DNA of 64,000 bases from DASRDR01 sp963812945 [NCBI: uncultured Candidatus Rokubacteria bacterium]. Its GTDB lineage: Bacteria; Methylomirabilota; Methylomirabilia; Rokubacteriales. The DNA is taken from contig CAWEXD010000003.1 in the NCBI GenBank assembly GCA_963812945.1, forward strand, positions 62,001 through 126,000. The letters run 5' to 3'. A program made the position numbers and the translations under genes. Below, one piece after another: positions 35,385 to 44,332 of the stretch. The first letter of the stretch is position 1, and each line of letters opens with the position of its first letter. The notes beneath the pieces were generated by a model. It was given only the letters and a program-made list of their open reading frames with translations, was not told where the DNA came from and did not search any database.

Positions 35385-38300
35385 ATGATCAGGAAGCTGG
35401 CCGGGATGCTAACCACGCTCATCGTCCTGGCTAGCGTCCCAGCGTGGGCCGGGCGCCTTCACCCGGAGGTCGAGCACTCGCTCAGTGCCCTCCCCACGGG
35501 AGGTCGGGTCTCGGTCATCGTCGAGATGACGGACCAGGCCAACCCGGCAGTGGCCGCCGCGCAGGCAGCCGGACGCGGGCGGGCGGCCCGGAAGCGGGCC
35601 GTCCGTGACGCGCTGCTCGATCACGCCAACCGCCATCAAGGGCCGATCCGCGCCCAGCTTGCCCAGGGCCAGGCTGTCGGCCGGGTGAGCCGGGTCGTTC
35701 CGCTCTGGATTTTCAACGGTCTCGTCGTGACGGGAAACGAGGCCGCGATCCGCCAGCTCGCGGCGCGGTCGGACGTCAAGGAGGTCCGCCTGAACCGCCG
35801 CATTCCGAAGCCGGAGCCGATGCCGTCAGCCGCGTCGGCCTCCGTCGGTGCGAGCGAGTGGAACATCGCCCAGATCCGGGCGCCCCAAGTCTGGGAACTC
35901 GCCCCAGGCTATGACGGCACGGGGAGCGTAGTCGGGAGCTTCGACACGGGAGTTGACGGGACCCACCCGGATCTCGCGCCGAGCTACCGCGGAAACGACG
36001 CGATCAGCTGGTTCGACCCGTACGGTGAGCATGCCACGCCATACGACAACCATGGTCACGGCACCCACACCACGGGCATCGCCGTCGGCGGCAACGCCGG
36101 TGGCACCAGCATCGGTGTCGCTCCGGGAGCAAAGTGGATCGCGGCCAAGGCGTGGAACGACGCCGATTTCGCCGACGTGGGAGCGTTCCACCAGATCTTC
36201 CAGTGGTTCCTGGCGCCCGGCGGTGACCCGGACAATGCACCCGACGTGGTGAACGGCTCCTGGGTCGACGATCCCGCGTGCACCTCCGAGTGGCGTGCCG
36301 ACGTGCAGGCGCTGCGGGCGGCCGGGATATTCCCGTCTTTTGCCTCGGGCAACAGCGGTCCCTTCAGGGGAAGCGCCCAGGTGCCCGGCATCTACCCGGA
36401 GGCCTTCGCCGTCGGCGCCACCGATGAGACGGATTCGGTCGCCTTCTTCAGCGGTCGCGGACCGTCTGACTGCGACAACTCGATCAAGCCTGACATCAGC
36501 GCGCCCGGGGTGAGCATCGTGTCCACCTTCCCCGGGGGCTTCTACATCGCTCTCGACGGGACGTCGATGGCCACACCGCACGTGACCGGAGCGGTGGCAG
36601 TGCTGCGGTCCATCAACCAGGGGCTGACGGTCGACGAGCTCGAGGCGGTCCTGAGGCAGGGCGCGGTCGACCTGGGCGCGGGCGGTCCGGACAACGCCTA
36701 CGGCGCCGGCCGGCTCGACCTCTTCCTGTCGGCCCAGCTGGCCCTGGATCCGAACCGGCCCTTCGTGACAATCACCGCCACCCAGTCCACCGCCCAGGAA
36801 GTCGGGCTCGTGCCGGGCGTGTTCACGGTGACCCGGACGGGGAGCACCGACGCCGATCTCGTGGTGCCCTACACCGTGGGCGGTACCGCCACTGCCGACC
36901 AGGACTACGCGGCCCTTTCCGGGACGCTGACCATCCCGACGGGGTCGGCCACGGCCACGATCACGGTCACGCCGATCGACGACACTGAAATCGAGCCGAA
37001 CGAGACGGTGATCGTGTCGCTGGCGGCCGATGCCGCCTACATCGTGGGATCCGGGGGCCAGGGGACCGTTACGATCGTCAACGACGACCTACCGGGCGAC
37101 CTAGTGGTCTCGGCCCTCACGACGCCCCCCAGCGTTTCGGTGGGCGCCACAGTCTCGGCGACGGACACGACACTGAACCAGGGCGGCGGCGGCGTGACCG
37201 TGTCCACCTTCACCCGGTTCTACCTTTCCACGACGCCGTCCTGGACGCCGTCGTCTGTGTTCTTGGCGACCCGGACCGTGCCGCCTCTGGGGGCGGGGGC
37301 CGGCAGCAGCGGGACGACGCCGGTGGTGATCCCGGCCGGGACGGCGCCGGGAAGCTACTTCCTGCTGGCGTTCGCCGATGCGTCGAATGCGGCGGCCGAG
37401 GGCAACGAGAGCAACAACTCGGTGGCCAATTCGATCCAGGTGGTCGCGAGCGCGCCGGACCTGATCGTTTCCGCACTGGGCTCTCCAGCGACCGCCGCCG
37501 CCGGCGCGACGATCTCGGTGGACGACACGACGAAGAATCAGGGGGCGGCGAGTGTGACGGTCTCGACGTGGACGCGCTTCTACCTGTCGGCCACGCCGTT
37601 CTGGACGTCGGCGTCGACGCTGCTGGCGAGCCGCAGCGTGGGGCCGCTGGGCGCCGGCACGGCCAGTAGCGGGACGACGGCGGCGACGATCTCGTCGGGG
37701 ACGGCGGCGGGGACGTACTACATCGTGGGATACGCCGACGCCGCCGGCGTGGTGGCGGAGGGGAACGAGAACAACAACCAGGCGGCCAGCCCGATCCAGG
37801 TCTCGGCGGCGGAGGTGCCGGACCTGGTGGTGACGGGGCTGACAGTACCGGGCACGGCGGGGGCGGGGGCGACGATCAACGTGACCGAGACGACACGGAA
37901 CCAGGGCACCGGGGCCGTGACGGTCTCGACGTGGACGCGCTTCTACCTGTCGACGGTCCCGTACTGGACGGGGACGGCGACGTATCTGGCGAGCCGCAGC
38001 GTGGGGCCGCTGGGCGCCGGCACGGCCAGTAGCGGGACGACGGCGGCGACGATCCCGTCGGGGACGGCGGCGGGGACGTACTACATCGTGGCATACGCCG
38101 ACGCCGCCGGCGTGGTGGCGGAGGGGAACGAGAACAACAACCAGGCGGCCAGCCCGATCCAGGTCTCGGCGGCGGGGGTGCCAGACCTGGTGGTGACGGG
38201 GCTGACAGTACCGGGCACGGCGGGAGCGGGGGCGTCGATCAACGTGACGGAGACGACACGGAACCAGGGCACCGGGGCCGTGACGGTCTCGACGTGGACG

Positions 38301-38906
38301 CGTTTCTACCTGTCGACGGTCCCGTACTGGACGGGGACGGCGACGTATCTGGTGAGCCGCAGCGTGGGGCCGCTGGGCGCCGGCACGGCCAGTAGCGGGA
38401 CGACGGCGGCGACGATCCCGTCGGGGACGGCGGCGGGGACGTACTACATCGTGGCATACGCCGACGCCGCCGGCGTGGTGGCGGAGGGGAACGAGAACAA
38501 CAACCAGGCGGCCAGCCCGATCCAGGTCTCGGCGGCGGGGGTGCCAGACCTGGTGGTGACGGGGCTGACAGTACCGGGCACGGCGGGAGCGGGGGCGTCG
38601 ATCAACGTGACGGAGACGACACGGAACCAGGGCACCGGGGCCGTGACGGTCTCGACGTGGACGCGTTTCTACCTGTCGACGGTCCCGTACTGGACGGGGA
38701 CGGCGACGTATCTGGCGAGCCGCAGCGTGGGGCCGCTGGGCGCCGGCACGGCCAGTAGCGGGACGACGGCGGCGACGATCCCGTCGGGGACGGCGGCGGG
38801 GACGTACTACATCGTGGCATACGCCGACGCCGCCGGCGTGGTGGCGGAGGGGAACGAGAACAACAACCAGGCGGCCAGCCCGATCCAGGTCATGGCTTCC
38901 CCGTAG
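35385..38906 (+). CDS. secreted S8 subtilisin-like protease with Calx-beta and five CARDB repeats
   Basis: 1173-residue exported protease. Order: signal peptide (1-22), inhibitor I9-like propeptide (about 40-140), S8 catalytic domain with Asp 187 (GSFDTGVDGTHPD), His 225 (HGTHTTG) and Ser 394 (GTSMATPHVTGA), a Calx-beta domain (about 460-565, YTVGGTATADQDY), then five CARDB-type modules of about 120 residues to the end. All catalytic residues are present. No C-terminal sorting signal is visible after the last CARDB. The repeats probably anchor or space the protease on the cell surface. The ATG at 35385 has GAGGAG 7 bases upstream. Confidence 0.92.
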   Translation: MIRKLAGMLTTLIVLASVPAWAGRLHPEVEHSLSALPTGGRVSVIVEMTDQANPAVAAAQAAGRGRAARKRAVRDALLDHANRHQGPIRAQLAQGQAVGRVSRVVPLWIFNGLVVTGNEAAIRQLAARSDVKEVRLNRRIPKPEPMPSAASASVGASEWNIAQIRAPQVWELAPGYDGTGSVVGSFDTGVDGTHPDLAPSYRGNDAISWFDPYGEHATPYDNHGHGTHTTGIAVGGNAGGTSIGVAPGAKWIAAKAWNDADFADVGAFHQIFQWFLAPGGDPDNAPDVVNGSWVDDPACTSEWRADVQALRAAGIFPSFASGNSGPFRGSAQVPGIYPEAFAVGATDETDSVAFFSGRGPSDCDNSIKPDISAPGVSIVSTFPGGFYIALDGTSMATPHVTGAVAVLRSINQGLTVDELEAVLRQGAVDLGAGGPDNAYGAGRLDLFLSAQLALDPNRPFVTITATQSTAQEVGLVPGVFTVTRTGSTDADLVVPYTVGGTATADQDYAALSGTLTIPTGSATATITVTPIDDTEIEPNETVIVSLAADAAYIVGSGGQGTVTIVNDDLPGDLVVSALTTPPSVSVGATVSATDTTLNQGGGGVTVSTFTRFYLSTTPSWTPSSVFLATRTVPPLGAGAGSSGTTPVVIPAGTAPGSYFLLAFADASNAAAEGNESNNSVANSIQVVASAPDLIVSALGSPATAAAGATISVDDTTKNQGAASVTVSTWTRFYLSATPFWTSASTLLASRSVGPLGAGTASSGTTAATISSGTAAGTYYIVGYADAAGVVAEGNENNNQAASPIQVSAAEVPDLVVTGLTVPGTAGAGATINVTETTRNQGTGAVTVSTWTRFYLSTVPYWTGTATYLASRSVGPLGAGTASSGTTAATIPSGTAAGTYYIVAYADAAGVVAEGNENNNQAASPIQVSAAGVPDLVVTGLTVPGTAGAGASINVTETTRNQGTGAVTVSTWTRFYLSTVPYWTGTATYLVSRSVGPLGAGTASSGTTAATIPSGTAAGTYYIVAYADAAGVVAEGNENNNQAASPIQVSAAGVPDLVVTGLTVPGTAGAGASINVTETTRNQGTGAVTVSTWTRFYLSTVPYWTGTATYLASRSVGPLGAGTASSGTTAATIPSGTAAGTYYIVAYADAAGVVAEGNENNNQAASPIQVMASP
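37815..38903 (+). repeat. three near-identical 363-bp tandem repeats encoding CARDB modules
   Basis: Units begin at 37815, 38178 and 38541, each at a codon for Val in VPDLVVTGLTVPG, with an exact 363-base period. They differ at only a few positions (for example GAG/GGG and CTG-GCG/CTG-GTG). The two preceding CARDB modules keep about the same length but are diverged. This indicates recent expansion or gene conversion within the protease gene. Confidence 0.9.
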
Positions 38907-39093
38907 CCTCACCTCGGGACATCGGCGACACACCGGATCCTACCTGGGGCGCTCGCTGGCTTCTCACCCGGCCCGGTTTTTGTCGTGATCGTCCCTGTCA
39001 CCGAGGGTGCGACGACAAAAAGGTGCCGTGGGCACCACGGAATTCGTAGGATTGGCACGTGAACCCGACACGCGCGGGAGGCCTGGGGGGCCA

Positions 39094-40602
39094 GTGAAGC
39101 CGGAGTTCACGGGCCACAACGGCTCGCTCCCCGATTCCGCTCCCGGGACTCCTGCCGCCTCGCGTCTCGTTAGATCCTTCAAGTGGTCGGTCTTGATCGA
39201 GATCGTCTCGCGAGCCGCTCCCGCGAGCCTGACCTTGGTCCTGGCCCAGATGCTCCAGCCGGCCGACTTCGGGGTCGTGGCGACGGCGATGATCGCCATC
39301 GGATTGGGGCAGATCCTCTGTGAGGCGGGCCTCGGCGCAGCCCTGGTCCAGACTCGCGAGGCGCCGGAGCACGCCGCCGACGTCGTGTTCTGGACGAATC
39401 TGGCCCTGGGCCTGGCGATCTACGCGGGACTGTTTCTTGTAGCCCCGGTGGTCGCCACGTTCTTCGGGAACGAGCTCTCCCGGCCAGTGCTCCGCGTGTT
39501 GGGCCTGCAAGTCGTGATGGGATCGCTCACGTCGGTTCACCAGGCCCTGCTGACGCGCCAGCTCGAGTTCAAGCGGCTGTTCTGGATTCGGGCCGCCCAC
39601 GCCCTGGTTCCCCTTTGTGTGGCCGTGCCCCTGGCCACCCTCGGCGCGGGAGTGTGGGCCCTCGTGGGGGCCGCCCTGTCCGGGTCGCTCGTCAACCTGC
39701 TGGCGACGTGGTGTCTCAATCCCTGGCGGCCCCGGGCGCGGTACGACTGGGCCGTGGCGCGTCGTCTTGGTGGATTCGGGGGCTGGGTGATCGGAGAAGG
39801 ACTCAGCGCGTGGTTCTTCGCCTGGGGCGACAACTTGCTGATCGGGAAGTTCCTGGGGATGGACGCCCTGGGGACGTACCGCGTGGGCTGGAGCCTCCTG
39901 ACGCTCGTCTTCGGGCTCCTGATCGCGCCGTGGGGACCGATTCTCTACGCGACGCTCTCGGAGCTGCAGGGTGACATGGCAGCGGTGCGCGCCCTGTTCC
40001 ATCAAGCCGTGCGGGCCATGGGCGCCCTGTCGCTGCCGCTCGGCGCGTACTTCTTCGCCTGCGGGGCCCCGCTCGCCGCTGCACTGTTCGGAGTACAGTG
40101 GAAGGGCCTGGAGACGATCCTCAGCGTGATCGGATTCATGCACGGGTTTTCGGGACTGCTCGCGGTGAACACCGAAGCCTACCGGGCGCTGGGCCGCCCG
40201 GACGTGAATGCCAAGCTGCAGTGGCTTTTCGTTTTGATCTATCTGCCCGTGTACCTCGTCGTGGGCCCACTGGGGATCGAGCCGTTCACGTGGGCTAGGG
40301 CGGGGCTCGGCCTTTTGACCCTCATCATTCACGTGGCCGTGTGCGTTCGGGTGCTCGGGCTGGCGCGGGGGTATCTATGGCACGACTGCTGGGCGGCGTT
40401 CGCGGCCACCGCCGGCATGGGGGTGGCGCTAGCCGCCGTGGTCGGTGGCCTCCCCGAGGGACTCTACCGGGGTCCAGCGCTGGCGCTGCTGGCAGGGCTG
40501 GGCGTCCTGGGGGGACTCGTCTACGTGGTCCTCTTGTGGGTCCTGGACCCGGCCTTCGTGGTCCGCGCCCGGCGCTTGCTGGTAGAGATGGTATCGGCCT
40601 GA
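39094..40602 (+). CDS. Wzx-type polysaccharide flippase (PST/MOP family)
   Basis: Moves lipid-linked repeat units across the inner membrane. It has about 502 residues and twelve to fourteen hydrophobic segments, starting with FKWSVLIEIVSRAAPASLTL. Family features: LQPADFGVVATAMIAIGLGQIL, EAGLGAALVQ, and the later GDNLLIGKFLGMDALGTY block. The GTG at 39094 gives a normal start; an upstream GTG at 39007 would add 29 unconvincing residues. Its stop overlaps the next ATG by one base. It opens a run of methyltransferases and glycosyltransferases. Confidence 0.88.
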   Translation: MKPEFTGHNGSLPDSAPGTPAASRLVRSFKWSVLIEIVSRAAPASLTLVLAQMLQPADFGVVATAMIAIGLGQILCEAGLGAALVQTREAPEHAADVVFWTNLALGLAIYAGLFLVAPVVATFFGNELSRPVLRVLGLQVVMGSLTSVHQALLTRQLEFKRLFWIRAAHALVPLCVAVPLATLGAGVWALVGAALSGSLVNLLATWCLNPWRPRARYDWAVARRLGGFGGWVIGEGLSAWFFAWGDNLLIGKFLGMDALGTYRVGWSLLTLVFGLLIAPWGPILYATLSELQGDMAAVRALFHQAVRAMGALSLPLGAYFFACGAPLAAALFGVQWKGLETILSVIGFMHGFSGLLAVNTEAYRALGRPDVNAKLQWLFVLIYLPVYLVVGPLGIEPFTWARAGLGLLTLIIHVAVCVRVLGLARGYLWHDCWAAFAATAGMGVALAAVVGGLPEGLYRGPALALLAGLGVLGGLVYVVLLWVLDPAFVVRARRLLVEMVSA

Positions 40603-41504
40603 TGAGGGAGATCCGGCGCGGGCCGTGGGAGACCGTGCGCCGCGCGTGGGCCACGTGGGGTCCGTCGCGAGCGTCGGAAGCGGCCACGCCCGGAGAGGAC
40701 TCGGAAGAGATCCGCCTGGTCTCGGGACTCCTCGATGCGACCTTCCAGGCGCGGCTGGCCCCGGTGACGAGGGAGATCGAAGAGTTCCATCCGGATCTCG
40801 CTCAGATGCTGTGCGCAAACCAGGGAATCCGGCGGTGGGAGTACGGGATGATGCTGCGAGGCCTGCCCTCGCTGCATGGGCGGACGATCCTCGACGTGGG
40901 CGCCGGGCCCAGCTGGCTGCCGGTTTACGTCGCCCGGCGCCTCGGTGGCCGGGTGACGGTCCTGGACCTGGCGCAGCCGTACACTATCGAGGGCCGGGTG
41001 CTGCTCGAGCGGCTTCGGGAGGCGGGGGTCCGATTCCAGGTCGGTGACATGCGAGCGATCCCCTTCAGCGACGCCGGGTTCGACGTCGTCGTGTCCATCT
41101 CGGCGATCGAGCACCTGAGCCATGCGGCGGATCATCGGTCGTTCCCGACACACGAGCGCTTTCTCGAGGATACGGTGGAGGCTTTGCGGGAGATGTACCG
41201 GGTCCTGCGCCCCGGTGGATGGCTCTACGTCACGTCCGAGGCCTACCTGCCGGGACGCGTGAAGCGAGACCGGTGGGCCGGGCGATTGCTGGACGGGCGG
41301 CCGTATGGCGCCTACGCGTTCGACGAGATCGGGACGGTGTTCGTCGAGACCCTTCGAAAGCTCGGCGCGGCGTTTCCCTACCCGCTCCACCTGGAATCGG
41401 AGCGGCTGCTCCGCGACCGCCGGTACGCCTCCTACCGAGACCGCTTCATGACGGGCTTCAACCTGTTTGCGCGGAAGGGCGGGGACCGTCACCGAGATGT
41501 ATGA
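40602..41504 (+). CDS. class I SAM-dependent methyltransferase
   Basis: 300 residues with a Methyltransf_11 core: TILDVGAGPSWLPVYVA (motif I), VTVLDLAQP (acidic strand 2), GDMRAIPFSDAGFDVVVSIS, and MYRVLRPGGWLYVTSEA. The N-terminal about 90 residues are helical and may bind the acceptor. Located between the flippase and another methyltransferase, it probably methylates a sugar or terminal residue of the polysaccharide. The start overlaps the flippase stop (TGATG). Confidence 0.85.
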   Translation: MREIRRGPWETVRRAWATWGPSRASEAATPGEDSEEIRLVSGLLDATFQARLAPVTREIEEFHPDLAQMLCANQGIRRWEYGMMLRGLPSLHGRTILDVGAGPSWLPVYVARRLGGRVTVLDLAQPYTIEGRVLLERLREAGVRFQVGDMRAIPFSDAGFDVVVSISAIEHLSHAADHRSFPTHERFLEDTVEALREMYRVLRPGGWLYVTSEAYLPGRVKRDRWAGRLLDGRPYGAYAFDEIGTVFVETLRKLGAAFPYPLHLESERLLRDRRYASYRDRFMTGFNLFARKGGDRHRDV

Positions 41505-42186
41505 CGTGCGCGGACGGACGTCTTGCGAGGACTACCGGGGACGAGGGACGCAGTCCGAGCGACTGGCGGCCGCCCGTCGATACGTGGACCCGACCGCACG
41601 GGTGCTCGACGTGGGGGCGGGGGAAGGGGCGTACGTCGAGGCACTGGGCGGACGGTCACCGCGTCCGATCGGCATCGATACGAGCCGATTTCCGGAGTGG
41701 GGGGATCGCCGGGGAGCGTGGTTCGTCCAGGCGACGGCGGAGGCCTTGCCGTTCCAGTCTGGCAGCTTCGAGACCGCACTCTGCTTCGAGGTGCTCGAGC
41801 ACTGTACGGATGCTCGACGCGTGCTGGAGGAGATCGCGCGCTGCGTGTCGGGGCACCTGGTGCTGACCGTGCCCAACTGCGACCTCGAGAACGCGCTGCG
41901 CCAGCACGACCTGGCGCTGGCCCACTGGACGGACGTCACCCACTGCAACTTCTTCACGAAGGTGAGCATTCAGGCGCTGCTACGGGAGTGCGGGTACCGG
42001 GTGGTGGAGGTGTCGGACTGCTACCGAATCTGCCCGAGCGACTACTTCTGGGAGACGATCCGGATTCCACGGCTCTTCGCGAAGTCCCTGAAGCGCCTGT
42101 GCCGGAGCCTGAGGCTGGTCGAGACCTACTGGAGCTCGATCCTCGTGGTGGCGGAGACACCGCCCCGGCCAGCCGGTGAGCGGTGA
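41497..42186 (+). CDS. class I SAM-dependent methyltransferase
   Basis: 229-residue methyltransferase: RVLDVGAGEGAYVEALG, PIGIDTSRF, AEALPFQSGSFETALCFEVLEH and VSGHLVLTVPNCD. The C-terminal segment (HWTDVTHCNFFTKVSIQALL) is typical of enzymes acting on glycan substrates. The ATG at 41497 overlaps the preceding gene by 8 bases. The two adjacent methyltransferases are diverged from each other, so they are unlikely to be a recent duplication. Confidence 0.83.
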   Translation: MYDVRGRTSCEDYRGRGTQSERLAAARRYVDPTARVLDVGAGEGAYVEALGGRSPRPIGIDTSRFPEWGDRRGAWFVQATAEALPFQSGSFETALCFEVLEHCTDARRVLEEIARCVSGHLVLTVPNCDLENALRQHDLALAHWTDVTHCNFFTKVSIQALLRECGYRVVEVSDCYRICPSDYFWETIRIPRLFAKSLKRLCRSLRLVETYWSSILVVAETPPRPAGER

Positions 42187-42187
42187 C

Positions 42188-43324
42188 ATGAGGGTCGTCC
42201 TCGTCGCCGATCTCGCCGAGTGGGTTCTCGGCGACGTGGCGGCCCAGCTGGCCCGCCGGCTGGCGGGCAAGCTCCAGATCGAGCTCCTGTACTCCCGGGC
42301 CCAGGGGTTTCCGCAGGCCCTGGCCGAGGCCCAAGCGCGGAGCGACGTCGTGCACTTCCTGTCCTCCACGGACAGCGCCGACTTCGGGAAGCTCGTGTAC
42401 CTCCCGTGCGTAGCCACGCTGTGGCACATGGTGGATTGGACGGCGTTCGACCGCGGCGCGAGTCGGATCGACGCGCTGTTCGTGGGATCGGCGCAGTGGC
42501 AGGAGCGGGTGGCGGCGCACGTCGACCCCCGCATCGGTGTCGCGCGCTTGGGCTACGGTGTCGACACACGGCGGTTCGCAAGGGGTAGGGACGACGGGCC
42601 GGATGGCCAGCGGTCGACCGACCCGGCAGCGGGGACCCTGACATTCGGGTTCGCGGGCAGCGGATGGTCGAACGAGGGGAACCGCAAAGGCCTCGATCGA
42701 CTGTGGCCGTCCCTGCGGCGCCTGCGCGAGGCGGGGATCGGGCCCTGCCGGCTGCGAATCGTCGGGCCGCACTGGCCCGAGACCACCGTGCCCCCGGACC
42801 TGCGCGTGATCACGCGTCTGGAGTGGCTCCGAGCGGAGGAGCTGCCGGCCTTCTACTCGGGCCTCGACTACTACTTGTGTACGAGCCGGGAAGAGGGGGT
42901 CCCGTATCCGGTCCTGGAGGCCATGGCCTGCGAGTCGGTGGTGGTGTCGACGCCGGTGGGAGTCGTCCCCGAGATCGTGCAAAGCGGGGAGAACGGCTTC
43001 ATCTGTCGGCAGGAGGCCGTGGTGGAGGACGTGCTGGCGGCGGTGGCGCGAACCGCGCACGATCTCGAGGAGCGGCGGGCTCTCGGTCGACGCGCTCGCC
43101 AAAGCGTGGTGAGCGGCTGGTCGTGGGACCGGGCGGTGGATCCCACCGTGCACCTGGCCACATACGAATCGGCGATTCGGTTTTTCGGCGGCCGACCGGC
43201 TGATCAGCGGCGGCGGCTGGCGAGGACGGCTCGCTGGTCGACGCGCTACCTGACCCTGGCAAGACGGCTGCGAGTGCGGCAGAGACTCAGGAGCGCCCGC
43301 GCGCGGCTCCGCCAGGCCGGCTGA
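42188..43324 (+). CDS. GT4-family glycosyltransferase
   Basis: 378 residues with a GT-B fold. The C-terminal half contains LTFGFAGSGW, LRVITRLEWLRAEELPAFYS, and YYLCTSREEGVPYPVLEAMAC with the ExFG-like EEGVPYPVLE motif of retaining GT4 enzymes. The ATG at 42188 follows the previous stop by one base; a GTG four codons earlier is also possible. It adds a sugar to a lipid-linked chain in the cytoplasm; donor unknown. Confidence 0.84.
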   Translation: MRVVLVADLAEWVLGDVAAQLARRLAGKLQIELLYSRAQGFPQALAEAQARSDVVHFLSSTDSADFGKLVYLPCVATLWHMVDWTAFDRGASRIDALFVGSAQWQERVAAHVDPRIGVARLGYGVDTRRFARGRDDGPDGQRSTDPAAGTLTFGFAGSGWSNEGNRKGLDRLWPSLRRLREAGIGPCRLRIVGPHWPETTVPPDLRVITRLEWLRAEELPAFYSGLDYYLCTSREEGVPYPVLEAMACESVVVSTPVGVVPEIVQSGENGFICRQEAVVEDVLAAVARTAHDLEERRALGRRARQSVVSGWSWDRAVDPTVHLATYESAIRFFGGRPADQRRRLARTARWSTRYLTLARRLRVRQRLRSARARLRQAG

Positions 43325-43333
43325 AGCGCAACT

Positions 43334-44332
43334 GTGCGCGTCTCGGTGGTGATCCCGACGCATGGACGCCCGGACGATCTGGAGATCGCCCTGGACAGCG
43401 TGGTGCGGCAGACCTTCGATCCCGGAGCCTTCGAGGTGGTCGTGGTGGACAACGCGGCGAGCGAGGCGTGCGCCACGCAGGTCGCCGGCTGGCGCAAGAA
43501 AGCCGCCTGCGCGGTGCACTACGTGGCGGAGCCCCGGATCGGCCTCCACAACGCCCGACACACCGGCGCCCGCCGGGCCGATGGGGAGATCCTTGCCTAC
43601 ATCGACGACGACTGCCAGGCGACGCCCGACTGGCTGACCGCCCTTTGTGAGGGCTTCGTGGCCTCCGAGGTGGCGGTGGTCGGAGGGGCGGTAGAGCCCA
43701 TCTGGGCGGCGCCGCCGCCGCCGTGGGTTGCCGATCTGCCGCCGGGCTACCTGAGCCTGCTCGACTTGGGCCCGACCGCGCGCGACCTCACGTGGCCGGA
43801 GGATGTATTCGGCTGCAACCTTGCGGTACGCCGTCGCGTGCTGTTCGAAGTCGGGGGATTCAACCCGGACGGCTATGCGACCCCGTCGATGCGGTGGTAT
43901 CGGGGAGATGGGGAGACAGGGCTCCTCCGGAAGGTCTATGGGGCGGGCCATCGAGTTCGATATGTGCCGACGGCGCGGGTCTACCACCGGATCCCCGCCG
44001 AGCGACTGACGGAGCGGTACTTCGTGCGGCGGGCGTGGTCGAGCGGGGTGAGCGACGCCTTCGCCGCCTACCGATCTCGCAGACTCGGGCTATCGCGAGC
44101 GCCGGGGGCCCACGCCTCCGGAGCCGCCCCGGAGGCCGGGTGGCAAGGGTCGCGCCTGGGCCGGGCGATCCGTGCACTCCGGCAGGCCTCTGCCCCGCGT
44201 CGGAGCTTGCGGATCCGCCTGGCCTACTACAGGGGCGTGGCTGGTTTTCTCGTCCGACTGGCTCTGAGCGGGAACCTTCGACGCCATGTCCGGCGGGCGA
44301 GCTACCTGGACGACCGGCCGAGGGGCGAGTAA
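43334..44332 (+). CDS. GT2-family glycosyltransferase
   Basis: 332 residues with a GT-A domain: VSVVIPTHGRPDDLEIALDS, VVVVDNAASE, ILAYIDDDCQATPDWL (Asp-x-Asp region) and DVFGCNLAVRRRVLFEVGGF. The C-terminal about 100 residues are basic and helical and may contact the membrane. The start is a GTG at 43334, 9 bases after the GT4 stop. It belongs to the same polysaccharide operon. Confidence 0.86.
   Translation: MRVSVVIPTHGRPDDLEIALDSVVRQTFDPGAFEVVVVDNAASEACATQVAGWRKKAACAVHYVAEPRIGLHNARHTGARRADGEILAYIDDDCQATPDWLTALCEGFVASEVAVVGGAVEPIWAAPPPPWVADLPPGYLSLLDLGPTARDLTWPEDVFGCNLAVRRRVLFEVGGFNPDGYATPSMRWYRGDGETGLLRKVYGAGHRVRYVPTARVYHRIPAERLTERYFVRRAWSSGVSDAFAAYRSRRLGLSRAPGAHASGAAPEAGWQGSRLGRAIRALRQASAPRRSLRIRLAYYRGVAGFLVRLALSGNLRRHVRRASYLDDRPRGE

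Noticed and set aside
37101-38933. 610-codon Arg-rich open frame on the minus strand
   Set aside because: Opposite the CARDB repeats; its internal repetition only mirrors the repeats.
38907-39006. Possible terminator after the subtilisin gene
   Set aside because: A TTTTT run follows CCGGCCCGG, but no proper stem can form in front of it.
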